Assembly (NCBI RefSeq): GCF_002514735.1
Contig: NZ_NBWU01000005.1
Location: forward strand, 124,001 to 188,000
From: Sediminicola luteus
GTDB lineage: Bacteria; Bacteroidota; Bacteroidia; Flavobacteriales; Flavobacteriaceae
DNA length: 64,000 bases
Direction: 5' to 3'
In this document: one piece after another, positions 53,317-63,468 of the stretch
Layout of the letters: every line of letters starts with the position of its first letter
How positions within the stretch are numbered: the stretch's first letter is position 1
Program-made: the position numbers and the translations under genes
Notes under the pieces: model-generated
The model's input: only the letters and a program-made list of their open reading frames with translations
The model's database searches: none
Told to the model about the DNA's origin: nothing

Positions 53317-55998
53317 ATGAAGAAATGGCTCAAAATCTTACTGTCTGTTTTAGTGTTGGTAATCATAGCCTTGGTTGCCATTCCCTATTTGTTCGAAGAT
53401 CGTTTGGCGCAAATGGTCAAAGATCAAGTTAACGCCCAAATACACGCCGAATTTGATTTTGATGCCGTAGACCTGTCGTTGCTTTCCAGTTTTCCTAAGG
53501 CCGAACTAGAATTACAAGGCGTACACATTATTAATAAGGAGCCTTTCGCCGGTGATACTTTGTTCGCAGCCAAAAAAATTGATTTGGCCATGGGGCTTAC
53601 CCAATTGTTCGGTTCCGACGGACTATCCATTTCTAAACTGGCATTGGATGGGGGTAGGGTTAATGTGTTGGTAGATGCCCAGGGAAATGCCAATTATGAT
53701 ATTGCCAAATCGGATGCGGAAACTACAACAGACGATGCTGGGGGTGAATCAAGCGGTAACACCGAACTAAACTTACAGTATTACGAAATTACCGATAGCC
53801 GTATCTCATATAACGATGCTACCCTCGATTTTCATTTGGTACTCGAGGATTTCAACCATAAAGGTTCGGGCGACCTTTCGGCTTTGCAAAGCGAACTGGT
53901 AACGGAAACCAAAACCTGGGTCTCTTTGACCATGGATAACACCAAGTATCTAAATAAGAATAGCCTAAGTTGGGATGCCGTTTTGGGCATGGACCTAGAA
54001 ACCAATACCTATACCTTTAAAGAGAACAAGGCCTTGATCAATAGATTGCCCTTGGTTTTCGATGGGTTTGTTCAACTTTTGGAAAACGGGCAACAGCTCG
54101 ATATTAGTTTTAATACCCCTTCTACCGATTTCGCCAACTTTTTGGCCCTGATTCCCGAAAATTACACGGCCGATATCTCTGGCGTAAAGACCAGTGGTAA
54201 CTTTGAAGTATCCGGTTTTGCCAAAGGGGTTATGGGCGAAGAAACCATACCTGCTTTTAGTGTGGATATTGTTTCGGAAAATGCCTCTTTTAAATATCCC
54301 GATTTACCCAAATCGGTGGAAAATATCCGCATCGATACCCATATCGGTAATAAAACCGGACGTTTAGATGATACCTATGTAGATGTCAATACCCTCGATT
54401 TCAGTATCGGGCAAGATCGCTTTAAAGCCAATGCCGCCGTGCGCCAATTAATGCAGAACCCAAGGGTGAAATCAGATTTGGTGGCCCATTTAGATCTGGG
54501 TGGTTTGTCGCAAGCCTATCCCATGCCTGCCGATTTGGATTTAAAAGGCCGCTTGGATGCCGATATGCATATGGCATTCGATATGGCTTCCATAGAAAAT
54601 GAGCAATACGAAAAAACGGAACTTAACGGCCAGTTCGCCTTACGCGATTTCGAATATGCCGATGCGGCCATGAAAAATCCGGTTCAGATTCAAGAAGCGG
54701 CCCTAGCCTTTACCCCTCAAAAGGTAGACTTGCAACGTTTTCAAGGAAAAACTGGGCAATCCGATTTTAATGCCAGTGGTAGTTTGGAGAATTTTTTAGG
54801 GTTTATGTTCCGAGATGAGGCCCTGAAAGGCGATTTTACCTTGAACTCCAATACCCTATCCGTACTCGATTTTATGATGGCCGATTCCGGGGAGCAAGAG
54901 ACAATGGTCTCTGAAACCGTGAATGCCGAAGAAGAACCCTTAAAAATACCGGCTTTTTTGGATTGTACCGTAAAAGCCAATGCGGCCAAGGTAATTTACG
55001 ATAACCTAAGCCTGACACAAGTAAGCGCCGAAATGCGGATTAAAGACCAAACAGTGCGTTTAAGTAATGTACGGTCCGATCTTTTAGGGGGTAAACTGAG
55101 TTTTAATGGATTGGTGGCCACCCAAAACGAGACCCCGAATTTTGATATGGAATTGCAAATGGACGGTTTCGAAATCGGAGGGGTCTTGCAAAACCTGGAA
55201 TTGTTCAAAATGGTGGCTCCAATAGCGAAAGTGTTGGAAGGCTCACTAGATTCGAAAATTAAACTAAGTGGGGATTTAAAATCTGATTTCACCCCGAATT
55301 TGGCCAAAACTTCCGGGGATTTGTGGGGACAATTGGTTGGGGGCGAGCTTAAAGCTTCTAAATCGCCCATGATTGCATCACTAGATAACGAACTGAAATT
55401 TTTAGACCTCTCGCAGCTTAATGTTAAAGACCTGCAAGCGGCTTTTAGTTTTCAAGATGGTGCCGTGGCCATGCAACCTATTCAATTGGCCTATAAAGAC
55501 ATACCGATAACCATAAGCGGAAAACACAGTTTAGATGCCCAAATGGGGTATACCATGCAACTCGAGGTACCAGCCAAATATTTGGGGGAAGAGGTAAATA
55601 AATTACTGGGCCAACTTGGCGATGAAAGCACCCAAAATCTAAAAGTACCCGTTAATGCCGTAATCGGAGGCAGTTTGGGGGCTCCGGAGATCAAAACCGA
55701 TTTGGCGTCGGGGACCAAAGACCTGACCAAGCAATTGGTAGATGTGCAAAAGAAAAAACTCTTGGATAAAGGAACCCAAAGCCTAACCGATCTGTTGGGT
55801 GGTGGTAACCAAGCCGATTCCACCGAAACGAATAGCTCCGATGTGGTTTCCGATGTGCTTTCAAGTTTGGGTGGTACCAAAAACGATTCTACAAAAGCCA
55901 AGGATAGTGTACCCAAAGACGATGCCGTTAAAAAAGCCACCGATGTTTTAGGCGGACTATTCGGTAAAAAGAAAAAAAAGGATAGTACGAATCAATAG
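53317..55998 (+). CDS. AsmA-like protein
   Basis: An 893-residue protein with an N-terminal membrane anchor (about 5-25) and a long beta-rich periplasmic body. The opening IPYLFEDRLAQMVKDQVNAQ and the later AsmA_2-type region (DFKSDFTPNLAKTSGDLWGQ is within it, about residue 650) fit the AsmA/TamB/YhdP group, which now is seen as bridge-like lipid transporters between the membranes. The last 90 residues are low-complexity, Asp/Ser/Lys-rich. I use ATG 53317; a TTG at 53308 gives three more residues. Confidence 0.88.
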   Translation: MKKWLKILLSVLVLVIIALVAIPYLFEDRLAQMVKDQVNAQIHAEFDFDAVDLSLLSSFPKAELELQGVHIINKEPFAGDTLFAAKKIDLAMGLTQLFGSDGLSISKLALDGGRVNVLVDAQGNANYDIAKSDAETTTDDAGGESSGNTELNLQYYEITDSRISYNDATLDFHLVLEDFNHKGSGDLSALQSELVTETKTWVSLTMDNTKYLNKNSLSWDAVLGMDLETNTYTFKENKALINRLPLVFDGFVQLLENGQQLDISFNTPSTDFANFLALIPENYTADISGVKTSGNFEVSGFAKGVMGEETIPAFSVDIVSENASFKYPDLPKSVENIRIDTHIGNKTGRLDDTYVDVNTLDFSIGQDRFKANAAVRQLMQNPRVKSDLVAHLDLGGLSQAYPMPADLDLKGRLDADMHMAFDMASIENEQYEKTELNGQFALRDFEYADAAMKNPVQIQEAALAFTPQKVDLQRFQGKTGQSDFNASGSLENFLGFMFRDEALKGDFTLNSNTLSVLDFMMADSGEQETMVSETVNAEEEPLKIPAFLDCTVKANAAKVIYDNLSLTQVSAEMRIKDQTVRLSNVRSDLLGGKLSFNGLVATQNETPNFDMELQMDGFEIGGVLQNLELFKMVAPIAKVLEGSLDSKIKLSGDLKSDFTPNLAKTSGDLWGQLVGGELKASKSPMIASLDNELKFLDLSQLNVKDLQAAFSFQDGAVAMQPIQLAYKDIPITISGKHSLDAQMGYTMQLEVPAKYLGEEVNKLLGQLGDESTQNLKVPVNAVIGGSLGAPEIKTDLASGTKDLTKQLVDVQKKKLLDKGTQSLTDLLGGGNQADSTETNSSDVVSDVLSSLGGTKNDSTKAKDSVPKDDAVKKATDVLGGLFGKKKKKDSTNQ

Positions 55999-56053
55999 TG
56001 TATAACAGTCCCGGTTTAGAAAAACTCTGGTTATTCGCAAGTAAAATAAATTA

Positions 56054-56848
56054 TTAACCTATATCCAATCCAACATACAAGCCCTCATTCGCACGTACAT
56101 TAAAAACATGACCGTCTTCAAATAGTAGGTATTGTCCTTTTATACCTTGTAAAACGCCTTGGTAGTTTCCTGTCTTCTCGAGGTTCAGACTTTTAATTTT
56201 GGGCGCATAGGTTTTGGCCGGAAAATGGAGCTGGGTTTCGTCCCTATCCGCCAAAAAGTAAGATTGGGTCTCTTCGGGAATAAACTCCCGAAGTTTTTCA
56301 CGCCAAGCTTTAAGGTCGGCATCTTCAATGGTATTGGTAACCATTTTACGCCAGTTAGTCTTATCGGCCACATGGGCTTTTAAGGCTACCTCGGTTATTC
56401 CGGCCAAATAGCGGTTGGGTACTTCTACGATTTCAATGGCTTCATGGGCCCCTTGGTCTATCCAACGTGTCGGAATCTGGCTTTTCCGAGTCACCCCTAC
56501 CTTTACATTGCTTGAATTGGCCAGGTAGACGATATGGGGTTGCAATTGCGCTCGTTTTTCATAATCCAAATCCCGGTCTGCTTGGTCTAAATGCGCCGTG
56601 CTGAGTTCGGGCCGCATGATCCAATCGCCCGTAGCGGGGCTATCGAAAAAGCAGCTTCTACAAAAGCCTTGGCGGTATATGGGCCGGTCGTTGCCGCAGT
56701 TCAGGCATTGGGTTTTGACAAAGTTTAGGTGTAAGGTTTTACCCAAAAGCGGGTTCATATGTAAAAAATCGGACTCGAATTCTAGAAAATATTGAATGGG
56801 ATCCTCAAATTCGGTCCTCATTTTGCGTAAAACACCTTCAAAAAGCAT
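56054..56848 (-). CDS. DUF2797 family protein with zinc-ribbon-like cysteines
   Basis: A 264-residue cytoplasmic protein. Four cysteines in CLNCGNDRPIYRQGFCRSC (about residues 48-66) form a likely zinc site. The middle (VKVGVTRKSQIPTRWIDQGA) recalls GIY-YIG-like cores, as noted for DUF2797. No catalytic function is established. It converges on the AsmA-like gene with 55 bp between them. Confidence 0.88.
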   Translation of the reverse strand: MLFEGVLRKMRTEFEDPIQYFLEFESDFLHMNPLLGKTLHLNFVKTQCLNCGNDRPIYRQGFCRSCFFDSPATGDWIMRPELSTAHLDQADRDLDYEKRAQLQPHIVYLANSSNVKVGVTRKSQIPTRWIDQGAHEAIEIVEVPNRYLAGITEVALKAHVADKTNWRKMVTNTIEDADLKAWREKLREFIPEETQSYFLADRDETQLHFPAKTYAPKIKSLNLEKTGNYQGVLQGIKGQYLLFEDGHVFNVRANEGLYVGLDIG

Positions 56849-57016
56849 GGAAAACTATTTTGGGTCCTATTCGGTTTGATAAAATCGATTTTAGGACTTA
56901 TTTTTATTTTTATCGTTTGGGCTGTTGATCAGCTTGGTTAGATGTATCCGAATGCACCATTTTTTTGATGGTTACAGCTACAGCTAATCTCGATTATCGA
57001 GTAAAGATACCCAAAA

Positions 57017-58531
57017 ATGCCTATACCCTTATTCAATTCCATAGCCTCTTGGTTGCTGAAAAAGCGTTTTCACCAAATCGAATTATTCCTAAAGTATCCG
57101 GAGGAGGTACAGCAAGAAGTGTTGCAACGCCTGTTGCAAATGGCACGTAATACCGAGCTAGGGAAGCAGTACGGTTTTTCAGAAATCAATTCCTATGCCC
57201 AGTTCGCTGAAAGGGTTCCCGTTTCGGCCTATGAAGATATTGAGCCCATGATAGAACGCACCCGCAAAGGGGAGCAAGATTTGTTTTGGCCAACCCCTAT
57301 TAAATGGTTTGCCAAAAGTAGCGGTACCACCAATGCCAAGAGCAAATTTATTCCGGTAAGTTCTGAGGCTTTGGAAGACTGTCATTACAATGCGGGTAAA
57401 GATCTTTTATCGCTTTATCTGAACAATAACGAAGAATCGCAATTGTTCAAGGGCAAGGGGCTTCGCTTGGGTGGTAGTAAAGAGTTGTACGAAAATAACG
57501 GCACCTATTTCGGTGATCTCTCGGCCATTCTGATCGATAATATGCCTTTATGGGCCGAGTTTAGCAGCACTCCAAGTAATAAAGTATCGCTTATGGGCGA
57601 GTGGGAGACCAAATTGGGTGCCATTATTGCCGAGAGCATTCAGGAGAATGTGACCAGTATGGCCGGGGTTCCGTCTTGGATGTTGGTCTTATTGAATCAG
57701 GTATTGGAAGAAACGGGTAAAGACCATTTATTCCAGGTATGGGAGAATCTTGAAGTATATTTCCATGGTGGGGTTAGTTTTGCCCCATATCGAGAGCAGT
57801 ACCGAAAATTATTACCACGCAAGAGCTTTAAGTATTATGAAATATATAATGCTTCGGAAGGCTTTTTTGCCATTCAAGACCGAAATAACTCGCACGAACT
57901 ATTGTTGATGCTCGATTACGGTATTTTTTATGAGTTCATTCCCATGAGTACTTATGGTACCCCAACTGAAAAGGTAGTGCCGCTGTGGGAGGTGGAAATG
58001 CATACCAATTATGCCGTGGTCATTACAACCAATGCCGGACTTTGGCGTTATTTGATTGGGGATACGGTAAGGTTTACTTCCTTAAGTCCGTATAGGGTGC
58101 GTGTCACAGGCCGAACCAAACACCATATCAATGTATTCGGTGAGGAACTGATTATTGAGAATGCCGAAGATGCCCTGAAAAATGTTTGCGAAAAGACCCA
58201 GGCCGAAATTGCCGACTATTCGGTGGCTCCCATTTTTATGTCGGGCAAGGAAAAAGGGGCGCACGAATGGATGATTGAATTTAGAAAGCCTCCCGAAAGC
58301 ATGGGGTATTTTACCGAATTGCTAGATAATGCCCTTAAAAGCTTGAATTCTGATTATGAGGCAAAACGTTATAATAATATAACCCTGACCATGCCTAAAA
58401 TACATTGCGGTCGTAACCATCTCTTTCATGATTGGTTAAAGGAAAAAGGTAAATTAGGAGGCCAGCATAAGGTGCCTAGATTGTCTAATTCTCGGGACTA
58501 TATCGAGGAATTGATCCAAATGAACCAATAA
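57017..58531 (+). CDS. GH3 family acyl-adenylating enzyme
   Basis: A 504-residue protein of the GH3 family, named after plant enzymes that join jasmonate or auxin to amino acids via an acyl-adenylate. The ATP loop KSSGTTNAKSKFIPVS (about 98-113) is clear, and YYEIYNASEGFFAIQD and TGRTKHHINVFGEELI (hinge region) match the family. In bacteria the substrates are unknown. Full length. The small hydrolase-like gene follows 71 bp later. Confidence 0.9.
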   Translation: MPIPLFNSIASWLLKKRFHQIELFLKYPEEVQQEVLQRLLQMARNTELGKQYGFSEINSYAQFAERVPVSAYEDIEPMIERTRKGEQDLFWPTPIKWFAKSSGTTNAKSKFIPVSSEALEDCHYNAGKDLLSLYLNNNEESQLFKGKGLRLGGSKELYENNGTYFGDLSAILIDNMPLWAEFSSTPSNKVSLMGEWETKLGAIIAESIQENVTSMAGVPSWMLVLLNQVLEETGKDHLFQVWENLEVYFHGGVSFAPYREQYRKLLPRKSFKYYEIYNASEGFFAIQDRNNSHELLLMLDYGIFYEFIPMSTYGTPTEKVVPLWEVEMHTNYAVVITTNAGLWRYLIGDTVRFTSLSPYRVRVTGRTKHHINVFGEELIIENAEDALKNVCEKTQAEIADYSVAPIFMSGKEKGAHEWMIEFRKPPESMGYFTELLDNALKSLNSDYEAKRYNNITLTMPKIHCGRNHLFHDWLKEKGKLGGQHKVPRLSNSRDYIEELIQMNQ

Positions 58532-58602
58532 AACGGGTCTTTCTACGTTAATTTCCCATATTGAATCCACAACACAGAACAACCCTGAAAAATTAATGGA
58601 TT

Positions 58603-59142
58603 ATGGGAACAAAACTACTTATCATTTCGGATATGTGGGGTGCCAAAGGAGGGCATTGGATTACATCCTATTTAGGTTACCTGCAACAGTACTATGATAT
58701 TTCGTTCTATGATAGCCAGCAATTGGCCAATCTAGACCTTACCGTGGGTTCCGAAGACAACATTATGGACGCCTTTTTCAATGGCGGAATCGATAGGGCC
58801 GTTACACATTTAATGGCCAAAGAACAAGAACCTGCCCATATATTAGGTTTTGGGGTAGGGGCTACCATTGCTTGGAAGGCTGGTTTGTCGGGTATGCCTA
58901 TGGAATCGCTTTATGCCATTTCACCAACACGTATTCAGTTAGAAGCCCAAAAGCCGCAATGCGGACACAATATTCTTTTTGGTGAATACGACCTGTCCAA
59001 ACCAACCTATGAATGGGCCGATCGTATGTGTGCCGAATTGGAGATTTTCCCCAATTTTGGCCGTAAGCTGTATACCGATGAAAAGATTATCCAAAAAATC
59101 AGTCAAGATCTCTTGGCCCAGATTATTAAGAAAGCTGGTTAA
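58603..59142 (+). CDS. small alpha/beta-hydrolase-like protein lacking the nucleophile
   Basis: A 179-residue protein with a strand LLIISDMWGAKGGHW, then a region HILGFGVGATIAWKAGL that aligns with the nucleophile elbow GxSxG of alpha/beta hydrolases but has Gly for Ser (GFGVG). A later strand (NILFGEYDLSKP) fits the fold's acid loop. No catalytic triad can be made out, so it may be a non-enzymatic binding protein. I do not recognise a named family. It lies 71 bp after GH3 on the same strand, and a strong terminator follows. Confidence 0.75.
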   Translation: MGTKLLIISDMWGAKGGHWITSYLGYLQQYYDISFYDSQQLANLDLTVGSEDNIMDAFFNGGIDRAVTHLMAKEQEPAHILGFGVGATIAWKAGLSGMPMESLYAISPTRIQLEAQKPQCGHNILFGEYDLSKPTYEWADRMCAELEIFPNFGRKLYTDEKIIQKISQDLLAQIIKKAG

Positions 59143-59160
59143 GACCCGGATACTGAATAG

Positions 59161-59197
59161 AAAAAAGGGCAGTGATTTTGATCACTGCCCTTTTTTT
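59161..59197. terminator. bidirectional terminator between the hydrolase-like gene and clpX
   Basis: A perfect 16-bp stem (AAAAAAGGGCAGTGAT with ATCACTGCCCTTTTTT) and a 4-nt loop serve both convergent genes. Confidence 0.9.
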
Positions 59198-59221
59198 ATG
59201 TTTTGAAATCACATTGAAGCC

Positions 59222-60457
59222 TTAACTCACCGCTTTTAGTTTGTTCATGGTTTCTAGTGATAATTTCTTTTCAGCATAGGGTTTACTTACCTTGAATTCT
59301 TTTTCTTCGCTGCTTGGCATTTCGAACATAGCATCGGTAAATATAGCCTCACAAAGCGATCGAAGTCCACGAGCACCTAGTTTGTATTCTACCGCTTTTT
59401 CAACAATATAGTCCAAAGCTTGGTCGGTTATCTTTAATTCAATACCGTCCATTTCGAACAATTTCTCATATTGTTTTATAATCGCATTCTTGGGCTCGGT
59501 AAGAATGGCACGAAGGGTTTTAGCGTCTAGCGGGTTCATATGGGTAAGTACCGGTAAACGCCCAATAATCTCAGGAATCAATCCAAATTCCTTAAGGTCT
59601 TTGGGTATAATGTACTGTAGAATGTTTGAACCATCTAATCGGTCTTCGGCCTTAGAGGCACTATAACCTACGGCCTGCATATTCAAGCGCTTGGTAATAA
59701 TGCGTTCGATACCATCGAAGGCACCACCGGCAATGAACAATATGTTTTCGGTGTTGACTTCTATAAACTTTTGGTCGGGGTGTTTACGTCCTCCCTTTGG
59801 TGGTACGTTCACGACCGTGCCTTCCAAAAGTTTCAACAAGCCTTGTTGAACCCCTTCGCCCGAAACATCACGGGTAATCGATGGGTTATCGCTCTTACGG
59901 GCGATTTTATCAATCTCGTCTATAAAAACGATCCCGCGCTCCGCCTTTTCCAAATTATAATCGGCAGCCTGTAATAAGCGGGTCAATATACTTTCTACAT
60001 CTTCCCCTACATAACCGGCCTCGGTCAATACCGTGGCGTCTACAATGGCCAATGGTACATTTAACATGCGGGCAATGGTCTTGGCCATAAGGGTTTTACC
60101 GGTACCCGTTTGCCCAACCATTACAATATTACTTTTTTGGATTTCTACGTCGTCTTCGGCCTTAACGGGCTGCAAGAGGCGTTTGTAGTGGTTGTATACC
60201 GCTACCGACATAACCCTTTTGGTACGTTCTTGACCAATAATGAAGGTATCGAGGAATTCTTTTATTTCCAGAGGTTTCCGAAGGATAAGCTCGGCAGATA
60301 GGTCTTGGTTCTTCGATTGTTGCGTTTCTTCGGCAACAATACCATGGGCCTGTTCTATACAACGATCACAAATGTGGGCATCCAAACCTGCAATTAACAG
60401 GTTGGTTTCCGGTTTTTTGCGTCCGCAAAATGAGCATTCCAAATTTTCTTTCGCCAT
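59222..60457 (-). CDS. clpX: ATP-dependent Clp protease ATPase subunit ClpX
   Basis: A 411-residue AAA+ unfoldase that feeds substrates to ClpP. The N-terminal C4 zinc domain (CSFCGRKK, then CDRC) is followed by Walker [13 protein letters not shown], the pore loop GYVGEDVES and Walker [12 protein letters not shown]. Normal length. It lies 91 bp downstream of clpP on the same strand and is probably cotranscribed with it. Confidence 0.97.
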   Translation of the reverse strand: MAKENLECSFCGRKKPETNLLIAGLDAHICDRCIEQAHGIVAEETQQSKNQDLSAELILRKPLEIKEFLDTFIIGQERTKRVMSVAVYNHYKRLLQPVKAEDDVEIQKSNIVMVGQTGTGKTLMAKTIARMLNVPLAIVDATVLTEAGYVGEDVESILTRLLQAADYNLEKAERGIVFIDEIDKIARKSDNPSITRDVSGEGVQQGLLKLLEGTVVNVPPKGGRKHPDQKFIEVNTENILFIAGGAFDGIERIITKRLNMQAVGYSASKAEDRLDGSNILQYIIPKDLKEFGLIPEIIGRLPVLTHMNPLDAKTLRAILTEPKNAIIKQYEKLFEMDGIELKITDQALDYIVEKAVEYKLGARGLRSLCEAIFTDAMFEMPSSEEKEFKVSKPYAEKKLSLETMNKLKAVS

Positions 60458-60548
60458 AATCCTTGATTAATTCGTAATAGCCAGTAGGGTTTCGAATTTG
60501 TGTTGCGTTATAAGCAAAAGCCTTGCAACAGTTTGTTTTAAGTCGATA

Positions 60549-61229
60549 TTAGCTTCTTTCCCTTACCAAAATTTCGTCGATCATACCATAGGTTTTGGCC
60601 TCTTCGGCCTTCATCCAGTAATCACGATCACTGTCGGCCGCTACTTTATCGAAAGTCTGACCGGAATGGTCGGCAATAATATGGTATAACTCGTCTTTTA
60701 GTTTTAAGATCTCACGGGCCGTAATCTCAATATCACTGGCCTGACCTTGTGCACCGCCTAAGGGTTGGTGGATCATTACACGTGAATGCCTCAATCCGCT
60801 GCGTTTACCTTTTTCACCGGCACATAAGAGTACCGCGCCCATAGAGGCGGCCATTCCTGTACAAATGGTGGCCACATCGGGTTTAATGAACTGCATGGTG
60901 TCGTAGATGCCCAAACCGGCATACACACTTCCACCAGGGGAATTGATGTATATCTGAATGTCTTTGGAGGCATCGGCACTTTCTAGGAATAATAACTGCG
61001 CCTGGACGATATTGGCAATATGGTCGTTGATGGCCGTTCCCAAAAAGATGATGCGATCCATCATCAACCGCGAGAAAACATCGAATACCGCAATATTCAA
61101 TTGTCTCTCTTCAATAATGTTCGGGGTCATGCCTACCGGATACATCGCACTGATGATGTCGTCGTAATAGGTGCTGCTAATGCCCTGATCTTTAATGGCG
61201 AATTTTTTAAATTCTTTTCCGTAATCCAT
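60549..61229 (-). CDS. clpP: ATP-dependent Clp protease proteolytic subunit ClpP
   Basis: A 226-residue serine protease subunit. The triad is visible: S129 in [12 protein letters not shown]154 in [10 protein letters not shown] and D203 in SDRDYW. The N-terminus has about 25 residues before the conserved part ([18 protein letters not shown]), probably a propeptide, as is common in Bacteroidota. It sits between tig and clpX; a terminator separates it from tig. Confidence 0.97.
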   Translation of the reverse strand: MDYGKEFKKFAIKDQGISSTYYDDIISAMYPVGMTPNIIEERQLNIAVFDVFSRLMMDRIIFLGTAINDHIANIVQAQLLFLESADASKDIQIYINSPGGSVYAGLGIYDTMQFIKPDVATICTGMAASMGAVLLCAGEKGKRSGLRHSRVMIHQPLGGAQGQASDIEITAREILKLKDELYHIIADHSGQTFDKVAADSDRDYWMKAEEAKTYGMIDEILVRERS

Positions 61230-61349
61230 GTAGAAACGAAATTTTTTATCCCTATCAAAGGGTGTTTTGTTCGAATTGTATTATCCGAAACGATTAAATC
61301 CGTGTTTTCGTGCCGTGAACCGAAGCTTTTCGATTAGGTGGCCTACCAT

Positions 61350-61381
61350 AAAAAAGGTGCCAAAACGTAAATTTTGGCACC
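61350..61381 (-). terminator. terminator behind tig
   Basis: Perfect 10-bp arms (GGTGCCAAAA and TTTTGGCACC) with a 6-nt loop; on the minus strand six T follow. It lies between tig and clpP, so clpP probably has its own promoter. Confidence 0.85.
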
Positions 61382-61410
61382 CTAAAGATACTTATTTTTC
61401 TTTTGCTCGA

Positions 61411-62733
61411 TTAACCGTAAACTTCTTTTACGAAATCTTCATAACTGAGCTCTTTGGTCTTCAGATTGGCATTTTCCTTGAAGAAATCCAACATTTTCTT
61501 ACTCATCAATTGCTCAGAAAGACGTTTAACCTCGTCTTGGTTCGAAAGAATACGGGCGGCAATACTGTCCAATTCTTCTTCGGCCGGATCTAGTTGACCA
61601 AATTGGGCCATTTGAGTCTTGATGAAACCTTTGGCGAATTCCTTTAACTCGTCGAACTGTACCTGAAGGTCATTGTCTTTAATGATTTTACCTTCGATCA
61701 ATTGATAGCGTAGGCCTTTTTCCGATTTGGAGTACTCTTCAGTAGCCTCTTCTTCGGTCAATTCCGTTTCACCGGTCATTTGAATCCACTTGGTCAAAAA
61801 CTCGGCAGGCAGGTCGAACTTGGTGTTGTCAATCAAATGCTCGGTAACATCGTTAAGTAATTTTTGTTCGGCTTGCTGGGCAAACTGGCCTTCGGCATCT
61901 TCTTTGATCTTGGTACGCATTTCTTCCTCAGAAGTAACCTTGCCTTCCCCGAACAACTTATCGAAAAGCTCTTGGTTCAATTCCGCGGCCTCCCTTTGGT
62001 TGATTGCGCTAATGGTAAAGTTTACCTCTATATCCAAGCCTTCGGCCTTTTCACGATCAATACCCAGTGCGCTAGACAATAGATAGTCTTCTTCGAAAAG
62101 TCCTTTGGTTTTTACCGTTACCACATCACCGACTTTTTTACCAGTGAACAGGCCTTTGTTCTTTTTGGTCTTAATCTTGTCAAGCTCGATTGTGGTGCTG
62201 TTCTCTATTTCTTCGGCTTCATTGCTGAAAGTTCCGGAAATTTCGTTGTCAACGCCAACTACATCCTGGGATACCAACTTACCATATTGCTTGCTAATAC
62301 GCTCAATTTGCTCGTCGATCATTTTGTCGTCGGCAACAATTTTATATTGGGTAATGGCTTTTTTGCCTTTCAAGTTTACATCGAACTCTGGGGCCAAACC
62401 CAATTCGAATTCAAAGTCCAAGGTTTCGGCATCCCAATCGAAATCGTCTTGCTGCTTAGGAAGCGGGTTGCCCAAGACATCCAATTTTTCCTCAGTAAGG
62501 TATTTGTTAAGGTTGTCTTGCAACAATTTGTTCACTTCGTCTACCAAAACGGCTTTGCCGTATTGCTTTTTGATCAATCCCATAGGTACATGGCCCTTAC
62601 GGAATCCTGGAATGTTGGCCGATTTTTTATAATCCTTCAAAATACCATCTACCTTGTCTTGGTAATCGTCTTTGGTAATGGCGATCTTTACTACGGCATT
62701 CAAATTGTCAATCTGCTCTTTGGTAATGTTCAT
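61411..62733 (-). CDS. tig: trigger factor (ribosome-bound chaperone)
   Basis: A 440-residue protein that meets nascent chains at the ribosome exit. The ribosome-binding region has the conserved signature IPGFRKGHVPMGLIKKQYG (about residues 39-57). The PPIase-like middle domain is divergent, as in Bacteroidota; the C-terminal helical arms follow. The leader from the predicted promoter is about 155 nt. Gene order tig-clpP-clpX is the classic one. Confidence 0.95.
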   Translation of the reverse strand: MNITKEQIDNLNAVVKIAITKDDYQDKVDGILKDYKKSANIPGFRKGHVPMGLIKKQYGKAVLVDEVNKLLQDNLNKYLTEEKLDVLGNPLPKQQDDFDWDAETLDFEFELGLAPEFDVNLKGKKAITQYKIVADDKMIDEQIERISKQYGKLVSQDVVGVDNEISGTFSNEAEEIENSTTIELDKIKTKKNKGLFTGKKVGDVVTVKTKGLFEEDYLLSSALGIDREKAEGLDIEVNFTISAINQREAAELNQELFDKLFGEGKVTSEEEMRTKIKEDAEGQFAQQAEQKLLNDVTEHLIDNTKFDLPAEFLTKWIQMTGETELTEEEATEEYSKSEKGLRYQLIEGKIIKDNDLQVQFDELKEFAKGFIKTQMAQFGQLDPAEEELDSIAARILSNQDEVKRLSEQLMSKKMLDFFKENANLKTKELSYEDFVKEVYG

Positions 62734-62891
62734 CTTCGTCCGATTGTTTTACTTCCCTCGATATTCGAGATTCATTGCTTTAGAAACTTGGGATTATATT
62801 AACCAATAATGCCAAGTGTCCATACCTTAATTGTTTTCCGCTGTGCGACCATGTGTTTAAACACTAAATGGCAGCTTTTACAAACGGTCTG

Positions 62892-62920
62892 CAAAAGTAG
62901 TACAATAAATAGAGCTGGAC
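62892..62920 (-). promoter_or_regulatory. promoter for tig
   Basis: On the minus strand, TTG (62918-62920) and TACTTTTG (62892-62899) are 18 bp apart, a full Bacteroidota -33/-7 match. It predicts a 5' leader of about 155 nt. Confidence 0.6.
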
Positions 62921-62961
62921 AAGTTTTTAACCTTCTGTAACCCAAGGATTAAAATCGCTCC

Positions 62962-63303
62962 CTATTCTTCTTTTAAGAGGGAATGCAGTATGCTTTGTAA
63001 AATGGACAAGAGTAAACTGAACAATACGGCCCACCAAATACTGTCTACGCTAAACCCACTTACCAAATTGTCGGCCAAAAGAATGATTAACGCGTTTACG
63101 ATCAACAAGAATAGGCCTAGGGTAATGATGGTTACCGGAAGGGTAAGTAAAACCAAGATGGGTTTAACCAAAAAATTGAGAAAGCCGAGGACTATGGCAA
63201 CTATAATGGCGGTACCATAGGAATCTACCCCAACCCCGGGTAGCACTTTAGCTAAAATAACAACGGCCAATGCGGTTAATAAAAGACGTAAAATAAGTTT
63301 CAT
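62962..63303 (-). CDS. phage-holin-like membrane protein, four helices (superfamily IV)
   Basis: A 113-residue membrane protein with four helices and almost no loops; the motif GFLNFLVKPILVLLTLPVTI is typical of the 4-TM holin-superfamily IV (DUF360/YvlD) found in many bacteria outside phages. No lysis genes are near, so a holin role is unlikely; the function is unknown. I chose ATG 63303: the longer start (63348) would lie inside the terminator of the upstream gene. Confidence 0.88.
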   Translation of the reverse strand: MKLILRLLLTALAVVILAKVLPGVGVDSYGTAIIVAIVLGFLNFLVKPILVLLTLPVTIITLGLFLLIVNALIILLADNLVSGFSVDSIWWAVLFSLLLSILQSILHSLLKEE

Positions 63304-63322
63304 AGTGTGTGATTTTGGTGCC

Positions 63323-63349
63323 AAAAAAAAAGGTGCCCGTTTGGGCACC
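63323..63349 (-). terminator. terminator behind the SGNH hydrolase gene
   Basis: Perfect 7-bp arms (GGTGCCC and GGGCACC) with a 4-nt loop; on the minus strand a run of nine T follows. A CCGATAGCTATCGG palindrome of the repeat type seen elsewhere lies at 63439-63452. Confidence 0.85.
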
Positions 63350-63468
63350 CTTAATATACATTTTTGTTGGCACTGCCAAAAGGTTTTAAGAGCTCGAGGC
63401 GTCGAAATAAAAATCTCATTTCCCTCGTATGCCTCGTTCCGATAGCTATCGGGATTGTGGCAGAGTGA

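Noticed and set aside
62962-63303. Prophage remnant because of the holin-like gene
   Set aside because: The 4-TM superfamily is common outside phages, and no lysis, integrase or structural phage gene is near.
63304-63348. N-terminal extension of the holin-like gene
   Set aside because: It lies inside the terminator of the upstream SGNH gene.
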